NCBI GenBank assembly: GCA_900313855.1
Contig: OMSZ01000019.1
Coordinates: forward strand, 1 to 11,149
Source of the DNA: an uncultured Eubacteriales bacterium
GTDB taxonomy: Bacteria; Bacillota; Clostridia; Lachnospirales; Lachnospiraceae
DNA length: 11,149 nt
Direction of reading: 5' to 3'
Shown piece by piece: positions 1 to 6,506 of this stretch (position 1 is the first letter of the stretch; each line of letters starts with the position of its first letter). The position numbers and the translations under genes were made by a program. The notes under the pieces are model-generated. The model made no database searches, was not told where the DNA came from, and saw nothing but the letters and a program-made list of their open reading frames with translations.

Positions 1-41
1 CACTTCGTTCGTGTTCTTGGACAGCTATCATGTTTGGTTTC

Positions 42-81
42 GCTAAGTTTCCAACTTCACTTCGTTCGTTGTAAACTAAGC
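42..81. repeat. Large imperfect hairpin immediately after nusG, with a repeated 12-mer in the loop region
   Basis: The arms GCTAAGTTTCCAAC (42-55) and GTTGTAAACTAAGC (68-81) pair at 12 of 14 positions around a 12-base loop. The structure abuts the nusG stop codon at 83-85. The 12-mer CACTTCGTTCGT spans the loop and start of the right arm (58-69) and occurs again at 1-12, at the very edge of the window. On the minus strand, the direction of nusG transcription, no T-run follows the stem, so this does not look like a classical intrinsic terminator. It may be an intergenic repeat element or an mRNA processing or stability hairpin between nusG and the next gene, which in many bacteria is rplK. That neighbour is not visible here. 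Confidence 0.55.
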
Positions 82-82
82 T

Positions 83-619
83 CTACTCCATCTTTACGAC
101 GTCCATAAAACTGATTTCCACTGATGTAGCACGACCAAAGATATCAACCTCAATCGTAACTGCCTGTTTGCCTTCATTGATATCGGTAATAACACCGATC
201 GTTCCTTCCCAGGCACCTGATACAACCTTGACTGTATCTCCCTTTTCAACGTCGATCTCCATCTCAGGAACACGGATACCGAGATTCTTCATCTCAAGCT
301 CTGTAAGCGGTACAGGTTTTGATCCGGGTCCTACGAATCCGGTCACGCCACGGGTATTTCTTACAATATACCATGTAACATCGTTCATGATCATATTAAT
401 AAGTACATAACCCGGGAACATCTTCTTAGAAACAGACTTCTTTGTTCCATTCTTAAGCTCCATTACATCCTGAACAGGAACCGAAACTTCAAATATCTGA
501 TCCTGAAGCTTTCTGTTCTCAATGGTCTTTTCAATATCAGCCTTTACCTTATTCTCATATCCTGAGTAGGTGTGTGCAACATACCATCTTGCTTCGCCAT
601 TTTTCTCAACATCTGCCAT
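83..619 (-). CDS. nusG: Transcription termination/antitermination protein NusG
   Basis: NusG binds the clamp of RNA polymerase, affects pausing and processivity, and in many bacteria links transcription to Rho or the ribosome. The 178-residue protein has the family's usual size and two-domain plan. The N-terminal NGN domain covers about residues 10-98, beginning RWYVAHTYSGYE and carrying the FPGYV core at 68-72. The C-terminal KOW domain covers about 125-177, with GDTVKVVSGAWEG at its start. The ATG at 619 is preceded by GGAGG at good spacing, and that ribosome site lies in the 15-bp gap after secE, so the two are co-transcribed. Gene order rpmG-secE-nusG is a classic bacterial arrangement. 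Nothing in the protein looks altered. Confidence 0.97.
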   Translation of the reverse strand: MADVEKNGEARWYVAHTYSGYENKVKADIEKTIENRKLQDQIFEVSVPVQDVMELKNGTKKSVSKKMFPGYVLINMIMNDVTWYIVRNTRGVTGFVGPGSKPVPLTELEMKNLGIRVPEMEIDVEKGDTVKVVSGAWEGTIGVITDINEGKQAVTIEVDIFGRATSVEISFMDVVKME

Positions 620-634
620 AATATGTCCTCCACC

Positions 635-838
635 TTAACCGATAATGAATGAAAGGCCAACCTGCATCACCCAGTCGACAGCGGCAATCAAACATCCGAT
701 CACGATTGCAGCTATAATAACTGCTACCGACTGTTTACCAAGCTTTTCCTTGTCCGGCCATACAATCTTGCGGAATTCAGCTTTAAGCTCTGTAAAATAG
801 CTTCTCTTTAAAGCTGCATTATCATTATCCTTTGCCAT
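635..838 (-). CDS. secE: Preprotein translocase subunit SecE
   Basis: SecE is the small essential subunit that clamps SecY in the SecYEG protein-export channel of the cytoplasmic membrane. The 67-residue protein is the short, single-helix form typical of Gram-positive bacteria. It has a charged cytoplasmic N-terminus, the conserved amphipathic stretch YFTELKAEFRKIVWP (about 14-28), and one C-terminal transmembrane segment at about residues 37-66. The ATG at 838 follows a long Shine-Dalgarno match, GGAGGTGAT (843-851), 4 bases upstream. The gene starts 19 bp after the rpmG stop codon and ends 15 bp before nusG, so all three should share a transcript. Confidence 0.96.
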   Translation of the reverse strand: MAKDNDNAALKRSYFTELKAEFRKIVWPDKEKLGKQSVAVIIAAIVIGCLIAAVDWVMQVGLSFIIG

Positions 839-857
839 TTAAATCACCTCCGCAAAA

Positions 858-1007
858 TTACTTGGTCTCTTTGTGTAAGGTATGTGCCTTACAAAACGGA
901 CAATATTTCTTGGTTTCCATACGCTCTGTGTGAACTCTTTTGTCCTTTGTCAGATTGTAATTACGCTGTTTACATTCTGTACACGCCAATGTGATCTTAA
1001 CTCGCAC
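858..1007 (-). CDS. rpmG: 50S ribosomal protein L33 (zinc-binding form), GTG start
   Basis: L33 is a small protein of the large ribosomal subunit. Read from the GTG at 1007 it is 49 residues, the usual length, beginning with the family's [11 protein letters not shown] and ending HTLHKETK. Four cysteines form a zinc ribbon, C9-x2-C12 and C36-x2-C39, so this is the zinc-containing type rather than the cysteine-free paralogue some Firmicutes keep for zinc limitation. The start was chosen because GGAGG (1016-1020) lies 8 bases upstream of the GTG. The reading frame stays open further upstream to an ATG at 1166, but that extension has no L33 homology and no suitable ribosome site. It is the first gene of the rpmG-secE-nusG operon. 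Confidence 0.95.
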   Translation of the reverse strand: MRVKITLACTECKQRNYNLTKDKRVHTERMETKKYCPFCKAHTLHKETK

Positions 1008-1036
1008 AACTTCCACCTCCATCTTTAATTGTATAT

Positions 1037-1053
1037 GTTCATAATATATGAAC
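1037..1053. repeat. Inverted repeat in the rpmG leader
   Basis: GTTCATA and TATGAAC form perfect 7-bp arms around ATA, centred about 38 bp upstream of the rpmG GTG start. On the minus strand it overlaps a weak possible -10 (TATATT, 17 bp from TTTCAA). It could be an operator at DNA level or a small hairpin in the leader RNA. No regulator can be assigned from sequence. Confidence 0.4.
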
Positions 1054-1167
1054 ACTTTCGGCTTTTTGAAACAAGCAATCCCAAGCGTTAAAATGACCGC
1101 CTGTCTCGTATGCGCATCACAAGAATTAATCCAATAATAAAGAAAACAACTCTCATTTTTGCACAAT

Positions 1168-1192
1168 AAAAAAAGCCCGGCATGCGCCGACT
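1168..1192 (-). terminator. Short GC-rich intrinsic terminator candidate upstream of rpmG
   Basis: On the minus strand a compact stem, CGGC-GCAT-GCCG, is extended by a wobble and two bulged pairs, and is followed directly by seven T residues (1168-1174). It would stop transcripts arriving from the chemoreceptor gene before they enter the rpmG operon. Its base coincides with the predicted start point of the promoter at 1198-1226. Confidence 0.5.
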
Positions 1193-1197
1193 AGGGT

Positions 1198-1226
1198 AGA
1201 ATAACAGAACAAGCAAGAAAAGTCAA
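1198..1226 (-). promoter_or_regulatory. Candidate sigma-A promoter of the rpmG-secE-nusG operon
   Basis: On the minus strand TTGACT (1221-1226) and TATTCT (1198-1203) are separated by exactly 17 bp. The predicted start near 1191-1192 gives a leader of about 185 nt before the rpmG GTG. The -35 box lies inside one arm of the hairpin at 1217-1256, and the start falls at the base of the short terminator-like stem at 1168-1192. The rest of the leader (1021-1167) shows only the inverted repeat at 1037-1053; I see no known riboswitch or tRNA in it. Confidence 0.5.
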
Positions 1227-1256
1227 GGAAAATATTGCTTTTTCCCCTGACTTTTC
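1217..1256 (-). terminator. Long hairpin downstream of the chemoreceptor gene, probable terminator
   Basis: The arms 1217-1232 and 1239-1256 pair over about 15 positions with one mismatch and one bulge, around the loop TATTGC. It lies about 80 bp beyond the chemoreceptor stop codon. On the minus strand the stem ends in TTTTC, followed by the T-rich TTGCTTGTTC, an imperfect T-tract. The AT-rich stretch between it and the stop (1257-1333) contains two copies of ATATATACATAT (1263-1274 and 1302-1313) and a weak minus-strand TTGAGT-17-TAATAT promoter-like pair, but no gene. Confidence 0.5.
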
Positions 1257-1333
1257 TATAGTATATATACATATTATTAAAAACTTGTGCTACACTCAAT
1301 GATATATACATATATCTAGTGGTTAACTCTCAT

Positions 1334-3388
1334 TTAGCAGTTGAACTTATCAATTATATCATTGATCTCCTGAGCATTACCGCTGTTCTCCTCAGCAACC
1401 TTAACGATTCTGTCGGCTGTCTCGGTAGTCTCACTATTCTTCTCGATGATATACTCAACGCCCTGCTCATTATTCTCAGATGCTTCACTAACCTGCTGAA
1501 CCTGTAATTTGATCATCTGCATTGACTCAACAAAGTTATTAGATGTAGCTTCTATTGAACCGATAGCTTCCTGAATACTCTTAACACTCTCACCATAGCT
1601 CTTAGCCATATCCGAGAACTCTTGGAAGTGTCCGGCAATATCCGTCTCCATGAATTCGATGATATCTTTGAAGCAGGCACCAACTCTCTCAATACTCTTA
1701 TCAGACTCTTCACAGATATTCTGAATCTGTACTGCCGTCTGGGTTGAATCATCAGCAAGCTTACCGATCTCATCGGCAACAACCGCAAAGCCTCGTCCCA
1801 TCTCACCGGCTCTTGCAGCCTCAATGGAAGCATTTAATGAAAGCAGGTTGGTCTGGCTTGTGATATCAAGAATCTGTGCAGCCATCTCATTAATCTTAGA
1901 AAGTGCGGAAAGTGCATCCATAGCCTCCTGGATATTAGCCTTTGTCTCATCAATCTTCTTAAGACTGTTAGTAAGCTTTTCGTCAGTCTTTGCAGACATT
2001 TCATCAGATTTCTCAATAAGCTTAACACTGACATCAGAACCCGCATTAACCTCATCGGCAATATGGTCGATCATATCGCCCATCTTATTCATCTCTTCAC
2101 TCATCTTATCGATGGCATCATTGGTATTAGTTATACTTGCAGAAAGCTCTTCGGTTGTAGCAGCATTATTCTCAATATTACTTCTAAGCTCCTGGAATGT
2201 GTCGTTCATGATATCAGTACTGTTAGAAAGCGAATCCGAACATGAACCAAGTGTATTGATGATCGAACTTAAATTACCTGTAAGATCATTAACCGCTGAA
2301 GCTATATGCCCAACCTCACTCTGAAATCCTGCATATTTCGCAACTGTTCTATCTTCAGAAAGATCAAGTCTTCCAAGCTTTTGAATAGAAGAAACGATAT
2401 CACCGATTGGTTTCGTCTCAACCTTGATAGCAAAATATGATAAACCTGTAATGATGAAGAACACAATTATACATACGACAAGAAGTGCACGTCTTCCGGC
2501 TACAACATCGGCATAAACCTCTTTGGTTGTATCCTTTATTATCATTGCCCAGCCGCGATCAGGAAGAACCTTGTAAACAAGAAGATATTCCTCACCCTCA
2601 CCATCGGTATATTCCATCTTACCGTTTTCCTCTGAAGAATTCTTGATCGTATTGAGCACCTCAGCAAACTGAGGATTAGTTGTATTATCTATCGGAGTGA
2701 AGATAAGCGATTCATCGCTGTCAAATATATATGAATCCGTCTCAAGATTAACAAGCGAATATGTTGCATTCTCAAAACCTTCCGCAACAGATGCATCCAA
2801 AAGATCCTTAAGACCTGCTGCCAAAGTAGCTCCACCCACAAAACCGATAGGCTCATCATTCTCCTTGATAGCCTTATACATAGAGATAACCAACTCACCT
2901 GATGCAGGGGACTGAACAATACCGAGATTCCTTACTCCGTCACCGGCAGATGTAATACTGTCCTGCAAAGCCTTAAGCCCGTCACCCTCTCTCATTACCA
3001 TGCCCGGAACTGCCGGATTAGAATGAGTGATAACTGTTGAATCCCATGTATCAAGATAAATTCCTTCCCAATCCGGAATAGCCGAATAAAATTCCTCGTT
3101 ATAGGTCTGCGCCTTTGCCTTAAGCGCAGGATCAGACGGGTTTTTAACAAAATCACGAAGCTCACCGCTCTTGCTAAATGTCGAGAGCACTGTCTCCGCA
3201 TTACCAATATACTCTTCAATGATCTGTGTCTTGATATCGATCGAAGTAAACAATGTATTCTCTGCCATCTTCGTCATTGTTTGTGACATATTACGATTAG
3301 ACACAAAAAACATACCCACAAGACATACTGCCATAACGATTGCGATAACATTGGTTATCTTTACACTGAGTTTCCAATTCTTCATCAT
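1334..3388 (-). CDS. Methyl-accepting chemotaxis protein with an extracellular Cache-type sensor
   Basis: This is a transmembrane chemoreceptor that senses a ligand outside the cell and controls the CheA kinase through CheW. In about 684 residues it shows TM1 (about 11-31), a roughly 270-residue extracellular domain resembling dCache (about 32-298, with [20 protein letters not shown] near 111-130), TM2 (about 300-321), a HAMP-like linker, and a long coiled coil. The signalling hairpin tip [20 protein letters not shown] lies at about 512-531 and continues [18 protein letters not shown]. The C-terminus ends in KFNC, with no NWETF-type CheR-binding tail. I chose the ATG at 3388 because GGAGG (3396-3400) is 7 bases upstream; the ATG at 3394 is only 1 base from it. 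The ligand is unknown; the amino-acid Cache signature is not evident. It appears monocistronic. Confidence 0.93.
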   Translation of the reverse strand: MMKNWKLSVKITNVIAIVMAVCLVGMFFVSNRNMSQTMTKMAENTLFTSIDIKTQIIEEYIGNAETVLSTFSKSGELRDFVKNPSDPALKAKAQTYNEEFYSAIPDWEGIYLDTWDSTVITHSNPAVPGMVMREGDGLKALQDSITSAGDGVRNLGIVQSPASGELVISMYKAIKENDEPIGFVGGATLAAGLKDLLDASVAEGFENATYSLVNLETDSYIFDSDESLIFTPIDNTTNPQFAEVLNTIKNSSEENGKMEYTDGEGEEYLLVYKVLPDRGWAMIIKDTTKEVYADVVAGRRALLVVCIIVFFIITGLSYFAIKVETKPIGDIVSSIQKLGRLDLSEDRTVAKYAGFQSEVGHIASAVNDLTGNLSSIINTLGSCSDSLSNSTDIMNDTFQELRSNIENNAATTEELSASITNTNDAIDKMSEEMNKMGDMIDHIADEVNAGSDVSVKLIEKSDEMSAKTDEKLTNSLKKIDETKANIQEAMDALSALSKINEMAAQILDITSQTNLLSLNASIEAARAGEMGRGFAVVADEIGKLADDSTQTAVQIQNICEESDKSIERVGACFKDIIEFMETDIAGHFQEFSDMAKSYGESVKSIQEAIGSIEATSNNFVESMQMIKLQVQQVSEASENNEQGVEYIIEKNSETTETADRIVKVAEENSGNAQEINDIIDKFNC

Positions 3389-3439
3389 ACGCATTCCTCC
3401 AACACATTATAGATTAGCATACGCTATTTCATACATAAT

Positions 3440-3467
3440 ATTATATCACACAAAAATTTATTTACAA
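3440..3467 (-). promoter_or_regulatory. Sigma-A promoter of the chemoreceptor gene
   Basis: On the minus strand TTGTAA (3462-3467) and a perfect TATAAT (3440-3445) are 16 bp apart, with an extended TGn before the -10 box. It lies about 50 bp upstream of the chosen ATG. I see no convincing sigma-28 (flagellar) consensus in this gap. Confidence 0.7.
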
Positions 3468-3549
3468 CCATTATTGGGACATACATGCAGAGTTTCTATT
3501 ATTTATACATAATTGTGGGGTTCTGTAAATAGTAACACCAACTCAAAAC

Positions 3550-3584
3550 AAAAAACGGGCGCCAAAAACATCTTTTGGCACCCG
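3550..3584 (-). terminator. Strong intrinsic terminator of the symporter gene
   Basis: On the minus strand CGGGTGCCAAAA pairs with TTTTGGCGCCCG around GATGT, a 12-bp stem with one G-U pair, followed by TTTTTTG. It begins 25 bp after the symporter stop codon and separates that gene from the chemoreceptor promoter. Confidence 0.9.
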
Positions 3585-3608
3585 CTGATTTACATTTATC
3601 AGATATCA

Positions 3609-5147
3609 TTACTCCTCAAGAGAAAACTTCTTCTGGACTGTAACTGTCTCATCATAGCATGTAAATATCTCATCCACAAACTTTGAGTCAAGCTTAGGAG
3701 TAACAGCGCTTACAACAGGAACAATAACAAGTCCCGCAAGCATCGTTATCGCACCGGCGTTGATCGGTGACGGAATTATTTTGGTAAACATATTAACAAC
3801 AGTAAAGCATACGCCTACTATATAGCTTACCCATACTGAAGCCCTAGTGATCTTCTTAGAATAAAGACCATACATGAACGGTGCAAGGAACGCTCCCGCA
3901 AGTGCTCCCCATGAATAACCCATAAGCTGAGCAATAAATGTTGGAGGATTAAGAGCTATAACAACTGAGATAACAATGAAAAATGCAACAAGCACTCTCA
4001 TTATAACAAGCTGCTTCTTTTCATCCATATCCTTTGCGATCGTCTCTTTAAGCACATCAAGCGTAATAGTTGAGCTTGATGTAAGCACGAGTGATGACAG
4101 TGTTGACATTGATGCCGAAAGCACAAGAACTACGACTATTCCGATAAGAAGATCCGGCAAAGTCGAAAGCATCTGAGGAATAATTGAGTCAAATGCTACC
4201 GTTCCATCCGGCTTGTATATTTCAGGAACATCAAATAATCTTCCGAAGCCTCCAAGGAAATAACATCCACCGGCAATAACAATTGCAAAGAAGGTTGATA
4301 CAATAGTACCTGTCTTGATCGAATGCTCATCCTTGATAGCATAGAACTTATGTACCATCTGAGGAAGTCCCCATGTACCAAGCGAAGTAAGAACAACAAC
4401 TCCTAACAGATTTAACGGATCCGGTCCGAAGAAGCTTGCGAAAAGCCCCTGGCTTCCCTGCAATGCAGGAACTGTCACAGACTGGTCTGCCGGTATTTCC
4501 GATAACTTTTTAACCGCAGATAAAAATCCGCCCTGGCCGTTTAATACTGCGAGAACTACTGCGCTTATACCAAATAACATGATTATTCCCTGAACGAAAT
4601 CATTTAACGCTGTAGCCATATATCCACCAACGATAACATATACGCCGGTAAGCAGAGCCATTACTATAATACATACCTTGTAGTCAATATCAAACGCCAT
4701 TCCGAAAAGTCTTGAAAGACCGTTGTATACGGATGATGTATATGGAACAAGGAAAATAAATGCAACAAATGATCCAACAACTCTAAGTGATTTTGAATTA
4801 AAACGTTTGCCGAAGAACTCAGGCATTGTCTTAGCGTCAAGCTTCTGTGTCATGACACGTGTTCTACGTCCAAGCACCAGCCACGCAAGCAAGCTTCCTA
4901 TAAATGCATTTCCAAGTCCTACCCATGTTGACGAAAGACCGTACTTCCATCCGAACTGTCCTGCATATCCCACAAATACCACTGCCGAGAAATAAGATGT
5001 TCCGAATGCAAAAGCCGTAAGCCACGGACCTACACCTCTTCCTCCTAACACAAAGTCATTCACGTTAGTCGCATGCTTTCTTGAATATACGCCTATACCG
5101 ACCATCATTGCAAAGAATACGACAAGCATAATAATCTTGATTACCAT
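3609..5147 (-). CDS. Sodium:solute symporter family (SSF) transporter
   Basis: This is an integral membrane transporter expected to couple uptake of a small solute to the sodium gradient. The 512-residue protein is strongly hydrophobic over most of its length, as expected for a 13-helix SSF protein. Family landmarks are GGYMATALNDFVQG (about 174-187), GLPQMVHKFYA (about 260-270) and SASMSTLSSLVLTSSSTITLD (about 344-364). The last holds the Ser-Thr pair equivalent to the Na+-site residues S340/T341 of E. coli PutP. PutP Asp55 is replaced by aromatic residues (SYFSA), and this part (SYFSAVVFVGYAG, then KYG) is closer to PanF-like members, so proline should not be assumed as substrate. The ATG at 5147 has GGGAG 8 bases upstream; GTG/ATG codons at 5165 and 5162 lack a ribosome site. 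It is monocistronic. Confidence 0.9.
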   Translation of the reverse strand: MVIKIIMLVVFFAMMVGIGVYSRKHATNVNDFVLGGRGVGPWLTAFAFGTSYFSAVVFVGYAGQFGWKYGLSSTWVGLGNAFIGSLLAWLVLGRRTRVMTQKLDAKTMPEFFGKRFNSKSLRVVGSFVAFIFLVPYTSSVYNGLSRLFGMAFDIDYKVCIIVMALLTGVYVIVGGYMATALNDFVQGIIMLFGISAVVLAVLNGQGGFLSAVKKLSEIPADQSVTVPALQGSQGLFASFFGPDPLNLLGVVVLTSLGTWGLPQMVHKFYAIKDEHSIKTGTIVSTFFAIVIAGGCYFLGGFGRLFDVPEIYKPDGTVAFDSIIPQMLSTLPDLLIGIVVVLVLSASMSTLSSLVLTSSSTITLDVLKETIAKDMDEKKQLVIMRVLVAFFIVISVVIALNPPTFIAQLMGYSWGALAGAFLAPFMYGLYSKKITRASVWVSYIVGVCFTVVNMFTKIIPSPINAGAITMLAGLVIVPVVSAVTPKLDSKFVDEIFTCYDETVTVQKKFSLEE

Positions 5148-5207
5148 TTTCTTCTCTCCCATCACTTTATTAATTCAATGTTTTAACGCTTTAACGTCAT
5201 GAAGTGA

Positions 5208-5237
5208 ATTATAGCAAATTACTTATATCCATGTCAA
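5208..5237 (-). promoter_or_regulatory. Strong sigma-A promoter of the symporter gene
   Basis: On the minus strand a perfect TTGACA (5232-5237) and a perfect TATAAT (5208-5213) are 18 bp apart, with TGC directly before the -10 box (extended -10). It reads toward the symporter start, leaving a leader of about 55 nt. Confidence 0.85.
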
Positions 5238-5254
5238 GTACTGAATTTTGTAAT

Positions 5255-5309
5255 GCCACGAATATAAGCAGCTAAGCTTAGGCATATGCTTTTGCAGATG
5301 GTTCGTGGC
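5255..5309. repeat. Nested palindromic element between two divergent promoters
   Basis: Perfect 8-bp outer arms GCCACGAA (5255-5262) and TTCGTGGC (5302-5309) enclose two smaller perfect palindromes, CTAAGCTTAG (5272-5281) and GCATATGC (5282-5289). The element lies upstream of both the symporter promoter and the S1-protein promoter, so neither should transcribe it. It could be an operator region or a small relic repeat. It contains no recognisable gene. Confidence 0.5.
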
Positions 5310-5362
5310 TTATAAATGCGGATCTTAAGTAAATAGTAACGTAATTAACCGCAATAACAAAC

Positions 5363-5391
5363 TTGACATGAAATAACACCAATGCTATTAA
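5363..5391 (+). promoter_or_regulatory. Sigma-A promoter of the S1-domain protein gene
   Basis: A perfect TTGACA (5363-5368) is followed 17 bp later by TATTAA (5386-5391, four of six consensus bases). It lies about 37 bp before the ATG at 5429. A ribosome site AAGGAGG (5414-5420) follows, 8 bases upstream of the ATG. Confidence 0.75.
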
Positions 5392-5428
5392 TAGTATATC
5401 CGATCACTGATTTAAGGAGGAAAACACA

Positions 5429-6355
5429 ATGGCAGAAGAAACAATGAAGGATTTCGAAAGGGAGCTGAATGCTTCTTTCCGCGTTTTAAATGAAGGAGAT
5501 ATTGTTGACGGCATGATAGTTGATATCAATGATGAGGTTGTTACACTTGATATCGGTTATTATGTTCCGGGAGTTGTTCCCATCAACGATATATCTGACG
5601 ATCCGGATTTCTCCCCTATGAGGGATATCAAGATAGGCGATAATGCGCAGGCGGTCGTAATTGAGAAGGATGACGGCAAGGGTAATGTCCTTCTTTCTAT
5701 GAAAGAGGCTAATCAGGCTGCGGCATGGGATAAGCTGCGGAAACTTTTTGAAAGCCAGGAGATAGTAAATGTAAGAATAAAGGAACAGGTTCCTTCCGGC
5801 GTAATTGCATACTTAGAAGGCATTCGTGCATTTATTCCGGCATCACAGCTTTCTCTTTCTTTTGTTGAGGATACTTCTGAATATGTCGGAAAACAGTTAG
5901 ATGTAAGAGTTATAACCGTCGATGAGAATGCAGACAAGCTTGTTCTATCTGCCAAATCAGTACTTCGAGAAAAAGAAGATGACAGCAACCGAAGAAAAAT
6001 ATCGGCTATAGCTCCCGGTGCAATCTTTAACGGAACGGTTGAAACGCTGCAGCCATACGGCGCATTTGTACAGTTAGAGAATGGTCTTACCGGACTTGTC
6101 CATATATCAAAGATATGTATGAAGCGTATTAAGAAGCCTTCGGAGGTTCTTAAAGTAGGACAGGAGGTTAAGGTTAAGGTATTAAAGGTAGAAGACGGAA
6201 AGCTTTCATTATCAATAAAGGACGTTGAAATGAACACTTCAGATATTATTGATAAGAACGACTCCGTTGATGATGTTCCTCCAACGGAATACAAATCCGA
6301 GGAAATTCCCAATAACCCGTTTGCAGCATTATTGTCCGGAATTAAATTAGATTGA
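5429..6355 (+). CDS. Three-S1-domain RNA-binding protein (ribosomal protein S1-like)
   Basis: This is a cytoplasmic RNA-binding protein related to ribosomal protein S1, probably acting in translation or mRNA handling. The 308 residues contain three S1 (OB-fold) repeats at about 19-92, 108-176 and 195-265. The third is the most canonical (GAIFNGTVETLQPYGAFVQL, then GLVHISKI). An acidic tail of about 40 residues ends NPFAALLSGIKLD. E. coli S1 has six repeats, whereas short S1-like proteins with three or four are common in Firmicutes, so this is a family-typical reduced form, not a truncation. The ATG at 5429 has AAGGAGG 8 bases upstream. The gene has its own promoter, is monocistronic, diverges from the symporter, and ends facing valS. 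Whether it is a true ribosomal subunit or an accessory factor cannot be told from sequence. Confidence 0.88.
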   Translation: MAEETMKDFERELNASFRVLNEGDIVDGMIVDINDEVVTLDIGYYVPGVVPINDISDDPDFSPMRDIKIGDNAQAVVIEKDDGKGNVLLSMKEANQAAAWDKLRKLFESQEIVNVRIKEQVPSGVIAYLEGIRAFIPASQLSLSFVEDTSEYVGKQLDVRVITVDENADKLVLSAKSVLREKEDDSNRRKISAIAPGAIFNGTVETLQPYGAFVQLENGLTGLVHISKICMKRIKKPSEVLKVGQEVKVKVLKVEDGKLSLSIKDVEMNTSDIIDKNDSVDDVPPTEYKSEEIPNNPFAALLSGIKLD

Positions 6356-6447
6356 TCACACATGTCGCCTGTCGACCCCATGTGTTCTGTCTTCGTTCCA
6401 CTTTAAGCGTTTTATAACAGATCTGACATCGTTGCAAAACTTACGCA

Positions 6448-6482
6448 AAAACAGCCTGATCTCATAAAGATCAGGCTGTTTT
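6448..6482. terminator. Bidirectional intrinsic terminator between the S1-protein gene and valS
   Basis: The arms AAAACAGCCTGATCT (6448-6462) and AGATCAGGCTGTTTT (6468-6482) are perfectly complementary over 15 bp with a 5-base loop. The A-run and T-run ends allow it to work in both directions, as expected between converging genes. It starts 93 bp after the S1-protein stop and 25 bp beyond the valS stop. Confidence 0.93.
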
Positions 6483-6506
6483 AATATCATTTAGCTTTAT
6501 CATTTA

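Noticed and set aside
1008..1165. tRNA gene or known riboswitch in the rpmG leader
   Set aside because: No cloverleaf, T-loop motif or recognised riboswitch core could be found on either strand.
858..1166. A 102-residue version of the L33 reading frame starting at the ATG at 1166
   Set aside because: The first 53 residues have no L33 character, and the GTG at 1007 has an ideal ribosome site and gives the exact family length.
1824..2324. A 166-codon open frame on the plus strand within the chemoreceptor gene
   Set aside because: It mirrors the coiled-coil codons of the chemoreceptor and shows only low-complexity Ser/Leu/Ile sequence.
5713..6381. A 222-codon open frame on the minus strand opposite the S1-protein gene
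   Set aside because: It lies entirely antisense to a clear three-S1-domain gene, is Ser/Thr-rich as shadow frames often are, and shows no recognisable motif or ribosome site.
6358..6385. ACACATG/CATGTGT hairpin after the S1-protein gene as its terminator
   Set aside because: It has only a 7-bp stem, a 14-base loop and no clean T-run, and a far stronger terminator lies at 6448-6482.
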